A stretch of DNA of 5,070 bases from assembly GCA_015486475.1 (NCBI GenBank), contig WFRO01000441.1:1-5070 (forward strand), read 5' to 3'. The position numbers and the translations under genes were made by a program. This document shows positions 1-5,070 of the stretch, one piece after another (position 1 is the first letter of the stretch; every line of letters begins with the position of its first letter). This DNA comes from Bacteroidales bacterium. Lineage in GTDB: Bacteria; Bacteroidota; Bacteroidia; Bacteroidales; VadinHA17. The notes under the pieces were generated by a model. That model worked only from the letters and a program-made list of their open reading frames with translations, did not search any database and was not told where the DNA came from.

Positions 1-3
1 ATC

Positions 4-1074
4 ATGAAAAAATTTATCACATTCAACCTGGCGATTGCCCTTCTCTTCATTGTGATCGCCCCCTCTTCTCTGGCGCAGAAAAAAGATCTGCCCCATGTCG
101 TCATCCTGGCTACCGGTGGCACCATTGCCGGCTCGGCCGAATCTGCCACGCAGGCAGGTTACACCTCGGGCCAGGTAGGTATCCAGACCATGATCAAGGC
201 CGTTCCCGGCATTGAAAAGCTGGCCCGTGTGACAGGCGAGCAGATATCCAATGTAGGATCGCAGGACATGAGCGTGGAGATCTGGCTCAAACTGGCCAAA
301 AGGATCAATGAGCTGCTGGCCTCGAAAGATGTGGACGGCATCGTCATCACCCATGGCACGGACACCCAGGAGGAGACCGCTTATTTTCTCAACCTGGTCG
401 TCAAGAGTGACAAGCCTGTGGTGACCACCGGCTCGATGCGTCCTTCCACAGCCCTCAGTGCCGAAGGACCTTTGAACCTCTACAATGCCGTGGCTGTGGC
501 GGCTAATCCCAAATCGCGCGGCCACGGGGTTATGATGGTCATGAACGACCAGATCCATTCGGCCCGTGCAGCCACCAAGACCAACACCACGGCTGTGCAG
601 ACCTTCAAATCGCCCGTACACGGACAGATCGGAACCGTGCTGTACGGCCAGATGGAATTTTACCGCAAGCCTTACCGCCTGAACACCACAGGATCGGAAT
701 TTTCGGTGGATGGGGTAAAGGAGCTGCCGCGTGTGGATGTCGTGTATGCCTGCGCTGACATGTCACCCGATCTGATCGGCATGCTGGTAAAGGCCGGCGC
801 CAAAGGGATCGTGATCGCCGGTGTGGGAAACGGCAACATGAATGCCGCCACCCTGGAAGCTGCTGCCAAGGCCGTGCAACAAGGGGTCATTGTGGTCAGA
901 AGCACCCGTGTGCCCACAGGCTATGTCCTCAGAAATGCAGAAGTGAATGACGATAAATACGGCACCGTTGCCTCCGGCGATCTCAACACCCCTAAGTCCA
1001 GGGTACTGTTGATGCTGGCTCTGTTAAAAAAGAGAACCCCGGCAGAGGTTCAGGAACTTTTCAGAAAATATTGA
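4..1074 (+). CDS. ansB: Periplasmic type II L-asparaginase (asparaginase/glutaminase family)
   Basis: Hydrolyses L-asparagine to L-aspartate and ammonia; many type II enzymes also act on glutamine. The 356-residue product matches the usual precursor length (E. coli AnsB is 348). Residues 1-24 form a signal peptide with a Lys-Lys start, a hydrophobic core and probable cleavage SLA|Q25, so the enzyme should be periplasmic. Family motifs are intact: ATGGTIAG at 36-43 (nucleophile Thr40), Tyr53, GSQDM at 85-89 (substrate-binding Ser86 and Gln87), THGTDT at 116-121 (catalytic Thr119 and Asp120), TKTNTT at 191-196 (Lys192), GVGNGN at 273-278 and AEV at 312-314 (Glu313). Numbering was aligned to E. 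coli AnsB from memory. The two cysteines of the E. coli disulfide are absent; the only Cys is 250. The start is chosen because the signal peptide begins there. The promoter lies outside the window. The porin gene follows after 21 bp. Confidence 0.96.
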   Translation: MKKFITFNLAIALLFIVIAPSSLAQKKDLPHVVILATGGTIAGSAESATQAGYTSGQVGIQTMIKAVPGIEKLARVTGEQISNVGSQDMSVEIWLKLAKRINELLASKDVDGIVITHGTDTQEETAYFLNLVVKSDKPVVTTGSMRPSTALSAEGPLNLYNAVAVAANPKSRGHGVMMVMNDQIHSARAATKTNTTAVQTFKSPVHGQIGTVLYGQMEFYRKPYRLNTTGSEFSVDGVKELPRVDVVYACADMSPDLIGMLVKAGAKGIVIAGVGNGNMNAATLEAAAKAVQQGVIVVRSTRVPTGYVLRNAEVNDDKYGTVASGDLNTPKSRVLLMLALLKKRTPAEVQELFRKY

Positions 1075-1095
1075 TCCCCTCAATACATCCCTGTT

Positions 1096-2289
1096 ATGAA
1101 CAGATCTGCTGAAATAAAATTATTGCTGATCCTGCTTTTCCTGAGCCCTTCCCTTTGGACAGAGGCCCAGGAAATGCAGTCAGATGAGATGACCTCCTAT
1201 AAAAGCATCATCCCCGTTGAGAAACAAAGCCTGCTGAACAACATTGACATGATCGGTAACACCCAGATGGATTTCAGAAATGACTTTCAGAACGGGGATT
1301 ATCTGGGATCGAAGTTCAGGATCGAACAGTTCCGTATGGAGATCAAAGGATATGTCCATCCGAAGATCTACTTCCGGTTCCGCTACCGTTTCACCAGCAC
1401 CTTCGAGCCCCAGAGCATCGACAAGATCATCAAAGGGGTGGATTTCGCCTATATGACCTTCACCTTGTCCGACCGTGTCAGGCTTACGGCCGGCAAGACC
1501 TATGCCGACTGGGGCGGGATAGAATTCGACCTGAACCCGATCGACATTTATGAATATTCGGATATCATTGAGATGGCCGATAATTTCCTCACCGGCGTGG
1601 AGTTGCATGTAAAGGCCAATGATAATCACTCCCTGGGTTTCCAGTTACTGAACTCCCGGACAGGCACCTTCGAAGATCTCTATGACACGGTGCCTGACGT
1701 GACCGCTTCCAAGGTGCCTCTGGCCATTGTCCTCAACTGGCGCGGGAACTTTTTTGACGGGAAATTCTCCACCATCTGGTCTTATTCCCTCTTCACCGAA
1801 GCCAAAGGCATCGGCATGAACTATATCGCACTGGGAAACCAGTTCACGTCAAAGTTCGTGGATGTGGCTTATGATTACAAAATAAGTATAGAAGGATTGG
1901 ACCGCACCGGTATCATCAGCAATGAGATCCCGGACAATCTTTACAACTATGCGGTAAGGAACACCCTGTATCAAAGCCACTGGACCCGTACCACCGTTAA
2001 ATTCTCCCCCAAATGGCATTTTAGTCTGGATGCGTTTGTAGATCTGGCCAGCTGGCGGGATGACCTGGATCCGTTGAAGACGGCTAACCATTTCAGGACC
2101 GTTTACAGCGTGGTGCCAACCATTGAATACTTCCCGTGGGAGGATTTCAACCTGAAGTTCTTTCTGGGATATGTGGGGCGGTTCTACAAATATTCCGAAT
2201 ATGCCAGGACCCGCCCGGGGCTGATGCTACAGGATTACTCCACCGGCAGGGTGATAATCGGGATCATCTCTCCGGTAAAATTTCTGTAA
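1096..2289 (+). CDS. Outer-membrane beta-barrel porin, porin O/P-like family
   Basis: Predicted outer-membrane channel that lets small solutes into the periplasm. The 397-residue product begins with a signal peptide (hydrophobic core about 9-20, probable cleavage TEA|Q25). The rest shows the alternating polar/aromatic strands and short turns of a beta-barrel, for example 75-101 (RIEQFRMEIKG followed by IYFRFRYRF), 118-136, 166-186, 207-232, 299-317 and 354-365. The segment GKTYADWGG at 133-141, with DLNPIDIYE just after it, resembles the conserved core of Bacteroidota porins annotated as 'phosphate-selective porin O and P'. The C-terminus ends in a short hydrophobic strand (GRVIIGIISPVKFL) with Phe next to last. 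The family name does not establish phosphate as substrate. Placed between a periplasmic asparaginase and a glutamate symporter, it more likely serves amide or acidic amino acid uptake (inference). No strong ribosome-binding site is visible, which is normal in this phylum. Confidence 0.8.
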   Translation: MNRSAEIKLLLILLFLSPSLWTEAQEMQSDEMTSYKSIIPVEKQSLLNNIDMIGNTQMDFRNDFQNGDYLGSKFRIEQFRMEIKGYVHPKIYFRFRYRFTSTFEPQSIDKIIKGVDFAYMTFTLSDRVRLTAGKTYADWGGIEFDLNPIDIYEYSDIIEMADNFLTGVELHVKANDNHSLGFQLLNSRTGTFEDLYDTVPDVTASKVPLAIVLNWRGNFFDGKFSTIWSYSLFTEAKGIGMNYIALGNQFTSKFVDVAYDYKISIEGLDRTGIISNEIPDNLYNYAVRNTLYQSHWTRTTVKFSPKWHFSLDAFVDLASWRDDLDPLKTANHFRTVYSVVPTIEYFPWEDFNLKFFLGYVGRFYKYSEYARTRPGLMLQDYSTGRVIIGIISPVKFL

Positions 2290-2310
2290 TGAACCTTCCG
2301 GGAGGCGATA

Positions 2311-2331
2311 CGGCCCGCTTAGCCCGGGCCG
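2311..2331 (+). other. GC-rich intergenic hairpin between porin and gltS
   Basis: A perfect 7-bp inverted repeat, CGGCCCG (2311-2317) and CGGGCCG (2325-2331), flanks a 7-nt loop in the 74-bp gap. No T-run follows it, so it is not a standard intrinsic terminator. A second, imperfect palindrome (about 2294-2305, CTTCCGGGAGG) lies just upstream. It could be a processing or stability element that sets unequal porin and transporter levels, or a partial attenuator. The structure is seen; the role is inferred. Confidence 0.35.
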
Positions 2332-2363
2332 GTGGATATGTCCCGGTTTAAAAGCATAAACGT

Positions 2364-3560
2364 ATGGAACTTGATTCCCGTCAAACCATTATTGTTGCCA
2401 TCCTGGTCCTGTTTCTGGGGAAATACCTCAACCAGAAAGTCCCCATCCTGCGCAAGTACAATATCCCTGAACCCGTTACCGGAGGGTTGGTGGCTTCTCT
2501 CTTTTTCGGTCTCCTGTTTCTGCTGTTCCATGTGGATATCCGTTTTTCGAACCACTACCGGGATATTCTGCTGATCGTCTTTTTCACCTCCCTGGGTCTT
2601 TCGACAAAGCTGGAGAGCATAGCGCGGGGGGGCAAGGCACTGCTGATCCTCACCGTGCTGGCCATTGCCTGGATCTTTATCCAGAATTATCTGGGGATAT
2701 TCCTTGCAGGGCTGTTCCACCTCAATCCCGGTTCGGGGCTCATTGCCGGCTCGGCGGCTTTACAGGGAGGACACGGGAACATCGTTTCCTGGGCGCCCGT
2801 TCTGGAGGAGTCTCTGGGTCTCTCCAATGCGATGGAGACAGGGATGATCTCTGCCACTTTCGGGCTGATCGCCGGGGGTGTGCTGGGAGGCCCCGTGGCC
2901 CGCTATCTGATAAGAAAACATGATCTGAAACCGGCAGACAATAAAAAAGAGATCATCATCGGATCAAAATACGGAGAGAATCCGCAGATCGATTACCAGT
3001 CCATCCTGACCGTGTTACTCCTGCTCTCCCTCTCCATAGGCGTTGGCATCTATCTGCATAAGCTGTTGGATGCCGTTCATTTCACCCTGCCCCTGTTCGC
3101 CACCTGCATGCTGGGAGGCGTGATCCTGGCCGCACTGGTGCCATGGATCCTCCCTAAACTGAGATGCCCGGCCGAATCCCCCACCCTGGCCATCACCTCC
3201 GACCTCAGCCTGGGACTGTTCCTGGCCATGGCCATGATGGGACTCAAATTCTGGGAACTCGGTGATGAAGCTCTTTTCATTATGGTCAACATTGTCCTGC
3301 AAACCGCAAGTATCCTGATCTTTTCGGCGTTTATTCTTTTCCGCGTACTGGGTAAAAATTATGATGCTTCCGTGATGACCGCAGGCTATATAGGCTCGGC
3401 CATGGGCGCTACTCCTACGGCCATGGCCAACATGTCGGCGGTAACCAAGGAATACGGCCCTTCACCTGTTGCCCTGGCCGTGATCCCCATCGTCGGCGCT
3501 TTTATTATCCAGGTGAGCAATGCCGTTGTGATCAATATTATCATTATGCTGTTGAAATAG
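2364..3560 (+). CDS. gltS: Sodium/glutamate symporter, GltS (ESS) family
   Basis: Inner-membrane carrier that imports glutamate with Na+. The 398-residue protein is close in length to E. coli GltS (401) and collinear with it. The N-terminal segment has LGKYL (18-22) and KYNIPEPVTGGL (31-42), matching the E. coli KYTIPEPVAGGL stretch. The first-half signature is QGGHGN at 134-139, followed by ATFGLIAGGVLGGPVARYL (164-182). The second half has LSLGLFLAMAMMGLKFWEL (281-299), GKNYDA (330-335) and GATPTAMANM (348-357). The two signature loops sit in the two inverted-repeat halves that form the substrate and ion sites in this family. About ten or more hydrophobic helices are visible, with a hydrophilic linker at about 184-211. 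The start is fixed by alignment to E. coli GltS. It lies 74 bp after the porin with no -7 promoter motif between, so it is probably in the same operon. Glutamate is inferred from the family; aspartate transport is untested. Confidence 0.95.
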   Translation: MELDSRQTIIVAILVLFLGKYLNQKVPILRKYNIPEPVTGGLVASLFFGLLFLLFHVDIRFSNHYRDILLIVFFTSLGLSTKLESIARGGKALLILTVLAIAWIFIQNYLGIFLAGLFHLNPGSGLIAGSAALQGGHGNIVSWAPVLEESLGLSNAMETGMISATFGLIAGGVLGGPVARYLIRKHDLKPADNKKEIIIGSKYGENPQIDYQSILTVLLLLSLSIGVGIYLHKLLDAVHFTLPLFATCMLGGVILAALVPWILPKLRCPAESPTLAITSDLSLGLFLAMAMMGLKFWELGDEALFIMVNIVLQTASILIFSAFILFRVLGKNYDASVMTAGYIGSAMGATPTAMANMSAVTKEYGPSPVALAVIPIVGAFIIQVSNAVVINIIIMLLK

Positions 3561-3597
3561 TTTTCAGATGATGTACCCCGCAACCATCAGGAACCAT

Positions 3598-3620
3598 ACC
3601 CGTCCGGGTGATCAATTTTT
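3598..3620 (+). terminator. Possible weak terminator downstream of gltS
   Basis: ACCC (3598-3601) pairs with GGGT (3606-3609) around a 4-nt loop, and a T5 run lies at 3616-3620 after a 6-base gap (GATCAA). The stem is short and the T-run is offset, so this is a weak candidate. Its position 38 bp after the gltS stop, facing a convergent gene, is where a terminator would be expected. Confidence 0.25.
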
Positions 3621-3622
3621 CA

Positions 3623-3654
3623 GGTCCGGGATCCGCACGGATCAACGTAGGACC
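3623..3654. repeat. Nested inverted repeats between convergent gltS and marC
   Basis: An outer arm pair GGTCC (3623-3627) and GGACC (3650-3654) encloses an inner pair GATCC (3630-3634) and GGATC (3639-3643) with a 4-nt loop. The element lies just before the marC stop on the other strand. It may act as a bidirectional transcript end, but no T-run follows on either strand. Part of it also recurs as a near-direct repeat: 3623-3635 and 3650-3662 match at 10 of 13 bases. Confidence 0.35.
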
Positions 3655-3660
3655 CGGATC

Positions 3661-4287
3661 CTATTGAGCAAGATGAAAGGCCATTTTGATGCCGTTGATG
3701 ACCATCTCCGTACCGATAATGGCAATGATCAGTCCCATGATCTTGGTGATAACAACTACCATGCTTTCCCCCAGCCATTTCTGGATCTTCTCACTCAGGA
3801 TGAAAGTGATATAGGTCAGAACGATCATGACCAGAAAGATGGTGATCACAACGAACATTTTTTCAGTACTGTCTCCCGAGACATAATTCATGGCTGTTAC
3901 AATGGTCCCCGGACCCGCCAGAATGGGAATGGCCAGGGGGGAAACGGAAACATCATCATCCTCCGAGAGGGTCATGTTATGACCATGGATCTCAGACTTG
4001 CGCGACCGGAGCATGTCCATACCCACCAGAAAAACAAGAATACCTCCCGTGATCTTGAAAGCCGGGATGGTGATACCGAAAAGATGAAAGATCAATCGCC
4101 CGAACAGGATGAAGGCAACGACAATGACAAAAGCCGTAACAGAAGCCTTGCGTGCCACGGTCCGACGGGCCTGCTCGTCCAGATCCCCTGTCAGCCCCAG
4201 GAAAACAGGCGCATTGGCAATGGGATTCATGATGGCAAAAAAACCGGTAAATACCATCAGCGAGAACGAAAGAAGTTCTTTATCCAT
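3661..4287 (-). CDS. MarC family (UPF0056) integral membrane protein
   Basis: A 208-residue inner-membrane protein of the MarC/YhgN/YchE family. The biochemical role of the family is unknown; the link of E. coli MarC to multiple antibiotic resistance was not upheld, as far as I recall. Features seen are an N-terminal helix with FAIMNPIANAPVFLGL (17-32), including the family's typical Asn-Pro turn; a basic loop at 41-47; helices at about 50-70 and 75-92; a polar, acidic loop at 94-114; the hallmark PLAIPILAGPGTI (117-129); and hydrophobic segments at about 143-164 and 175-200. This gives the roughly six helices expected, and the length is typical (about 200). The start ATG lies directly before the first helix. 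The gene is convergent with gltS (100 bp stop to stop) and divergent from the 92-codon ORF, so it is probably its own transcription unit. A longer open frame on the opposite strand across this gene is a shadow. Confidence 0.92.
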   Translation of the reverse strand: MDKELLSFSLMVFTGFFAIMNPIANAPVFLGLTGDLDEQARRTVARKASVTAFVIVVAFILFGRLIFHLFGITIPAFKITGGILVFLVGMDMLRSRKSEIHGHNMTLSEDDDVSVSPLAIPILAGPGTIVTAMNYVSGDSTEKMFVVITIFLVMIVLTYITFILSEKIQKWLGESMVVVITKIMGLIIAIIGTEMVINGIKMAFHLAQ

Positions 4288-4321
4288 GGATTCGGAGTTT
4301 TGATTTTAGTCCGGATGGCTA

Positions 4322-4329
4322 CAAATATA
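4322..4329 (-). promoter_or_regulatory. Bacteroidota -7 element (TATATTTG) upstream of marC
   Basis: Read on the - strand, this is an exact TAnnTTTG match, the Bacteroidota housekeeping -7 consensus, ending 34 bp before the marC start. That would give a leader of roughly 25-30 nt. No good -33 TTTG lies at the usual spacing of about 19-21 bp; the nearest TTTG is 25 bp away (4355-4358), so the call rests on the -7 motif and its position. Confidence 0.5.
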
Positions 4330-4491
4330 ATCTTTAAAATTAACCCCGTTCTTTCAAAGATGCATTGTACTCCCTATTTACACCTCTTCAGGCAGATATC
4401 GTTATTCCGTTTTGTTCTGTTTCCTGCGTTGTATCCATGTCTGCTTTCAATAAGGAGATCGCCGTTTCATCGATATTTATATTCTTATTTA

Positions 4492-4522
4492 TTTTTAATT
4501 TAAATAAAATTTATTAATTTTG
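4492..4522 (+). promoter_or_regulatory. Bacteroidota-type promoter for the 92-codon ORF
   Basis: TAATTTTG at 4515-4522 fits TAnnTTTG exactly. A TTTT at 4492-4495, one base from the -33 TTTG, lies 19 bp upstream. The stretch from about 4471 to 4522 is almost pure A/T and includes the inverted repeat TAAAT (4501-4505) and ATTTA (4509-4513). Transcription would start near 4528-4530, leaving a leader of about 15 nt before the ATG at 4545. Such A/T-rich DNA can match the motif by chance, which limits confidence. Confidence 0.5.
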
Positions 4523-4544
4523 TAATCCCTGAAGTTATAGTTAC

Positions 4545-4823
4545 ATGCTGATCATACTAATTCTTACTATTCTAAAGATCGACAAAAGGATCATCGGATT
4601 TTTTCTGGGACTTTTTCTTTTGCCGGTATGGGGTCTGGGACAACCGGCACCCCGACAGAAGCTACCGGACTGTGTGAGTGAACAGAACCTGTCTGCCCCA
4701 ACAAAGAACGATCCAAATTTAAGCTATACCAATAGTTTTATGGACAATAACATACGGGAAACCCTGCATTTCTACGGAGCACCCTTTTCAGAAACGGGCC
4801 GGATCTGTTATTTTTCCCGCTGA
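4545..4823 (+). CDS. Small predicted secreted protein of unknown function
   Basis: I do not recognise this 92-residue product. The N-terminus has a short hydrophobic run (2-10), a basic patch KIDKR (11-15) and a second hydrophobic stretch (16-32) ending GLG|Q33, which looks like a signal peptidase I site with Gln at +1, as in the asparaginase and porin of this window. The mature part would be only about 60 residues, polar and Asn/Pro/Ser-rich, with two cysteines (43 and 88) that could pair after export. No known domain is apparent. The only ATG suited to the frame is at 4545; it makes the signal peptide unusually long, so the true start might be a non-ATG codon nearer the basic patch. Support for a real gene is a promoter motif 22 bp upstream and a hairpin with a T-run overlapping the stop. 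It could instead be a remnant of a longer gene or a transcript acting as RNA. Confidence 0.45.
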   Translation: MLIILILTILKIDKRIIGFFLGLFLLPVWGLGQPAPRQKLPDCVSEQNLSAPTKNDPNLSYTNSFMDNNIRETLHFYGAPFSETGRICYFSR

Positions 4824-4850
4824 GATCATTGTATGCAAATGATCTTTTTT
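4823..4850 (+). terminator. Intrinsic terminator after the 92-codon ORF
   Basis: A perfect 8-bp inverted repeat, AGATCATT (4823-4830) and AATGATCT (4838-4845), has a 7-nt loop, and T6 covers 4845-4850. The first arm begins on the last base of the TGA stop (4821-4823). The stem is AT-rich, with only two G-C pairs, so it is only moderately stable, but the stem-plus-T-run layout is textbook. Confidence 0.6.
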
Positions 4851-4888
4851 AAGGATATGATCTTGGATCTTAAAGGAATTTTTTATTT

Positions 4889-5070
4889 ATGAGAACATCC
4901 AAAAGTCTTTTTATCATCCTCCTGGCGGGATCATTGGTTTTTACATCCTGTAACAACCAGCGCCTCTCCCCAAAAGGGGATCCCCTGCCTTCGTGGAATG
5001 ACACGGAGAACAAACAGGCGATCCGGGATTTTGTCAACACGGTCACCTGTCAGGACAGTGCCGACTACAT
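4889..5070 (+). CDS. Lipoprotein, N-terminal part of a likely HAD-family phosphatase (cut by window edge)
   Basis: Only the first 60 codons are present. Residues 1-20 form a lipoprotein signal peptide (MRTSKSL, then a hydrophobic core) with lipobox FTSC and lipidated Cys21; Phe at -3 is not the commonest residue. The residues after Cys (NNQRLS) lack the acidic run of Bacteroidota surface-export signals, so the protein probably stays on the periplasmic side. The following segment, LPSWND, then KQAIRDFVNTVT, resembles the region just before the DNDGT nucleophile motif in a group of secreted HAD-superfamily hydrolases annotated as haloacid dehalogenase-like or phosphoserine phosphatase-like. The catalytic Asp motif would lie just beyond the window, so the assignment is from memory of that N-terminal pattern. 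A plausible ribosome-binding sequence AAAGGA (4872-4877) sits 11 nt before the ATG. No -7 motif is seen in the 38 bp after the preceding terminator. Confidence 0.6.
   Translation, partial: MRTSKSLFIILLAGSLVFTSCNNQRLSPKGDPLPSWNDTENKQAIRDFVNTVTCQDSADY

Noticed and set aside
1180..1629. A 149-codon open frame on the - strand
   Set aside because: Antisense to the porin gene, which has a signal peptide and beta-strand pattern. The frame has no promoter motif or recognisable product.
2332..2574. An ATG upstream of gltS in another frame (80 codons)
   Set aside because: The GltS frame starting at 2364 aligns with E. coli GltS from its first residues. The other frame drops out after 80 codons and resembles nothing.
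2319..2720. A 133-codon open frame on the - strand overlapping the gltS start
   Set aside because: Gln/Glu/Asp-rich shadow of the well-aligned GltS frame; no family resemblance.
3568..4503. A 311-codon open frame on the + strand, longer than marC itself
   Set aside because: It lies almost entirely antisense to a clear MarC-family gene with the PLAIPILAGPG motif. Its product is a low-complexity mix of Asn, Asp, Gly, His, Arg and Gln with no domain, as expected from reading a GC-biased membrane-protein gene backwards.
4288..4544. A riboswitch or structured RNA in the divergent region
   Set aside because: No long stable stems or known riboswitch core motifs are visible, and both predicted leaders are only about 15-30 nt.
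4545..4823. The small ORF as a truncated pseudogene of a larger protein
   Set aside because: Not ruled out, but no continuation was found in other frames before the next start at 4889, and a terminator directly overlaps the stop codon, which fits a complete short gene better.
1..5070. Insertion sequences, phage genes, CRISPR repeats, tRNA or defence genes
   Set aside because: I found no transposase, terminal inverted repeats, regularly spaced repeats, tRNA-like fold or defence-system motif. The gene content is ordinary metabolism and envelope functions.

Overview
The window looks like chromosomal DNA from a member of the Bacteroidota. The evidence is a porin O/P-type outer-membrane protein, start sites without strong Shine-Dalgarno motifs, two intergenic copies of the Bacteroidota -7 promoter motif TAnnTTTG, and signal peptides that would be cut just before a glutamine, the pattern described as the Bacteroidota 'Q-rule'. 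A genus cannot be named from this sequence.

Positions 4-3560 hold three genes on the + strand in tight order: a secreted type II L-asparaginase, an outer-membrane beta-barrel porin and a sodium/glutamate symporter of the GltS (ESS) family. They read as one functional set spanning the envelope. The porin admits substrate, the periplasmic enzyme deaminates asparagine (and possibly glutamine), and the inner-membrane carrier takes up glutamate. The gaps are 21 bp and 74 bp, and no promoter motif is visible in either, so co-transcription is likely. The 74-bp gap holds a GC-rich hairpin.

At 3661-4287 a MarC-family membrane protein runs on the - strand, convergent with gltS. The 100 bp between them contain short inverted repeats. 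A 257-bp, partly very AT-rich region (4288-4544) separates marC from a rightward gene and carries one -7 motif for each direction. The rest of that region shows nothing I recognise.

At 4515-4850 there is a compact unit made of a promoter motif, an unrecognised 92-codon ORF with a signal-peptide-like N-terminus, and a hairpin with a T-run that begins in the stop codon. This is the least explained part of the window. The right edge cuts a lipoprotein gene (from 4889) whose N-terminal region resembles secreted HAD-superfamily phosphatases. No mobile element, CRISPR array, tRNA or rRNA was seen. Nothing here is clearly a new system. The most notable items are the asparaginase-porin-GltS module and the small secreted orphan.
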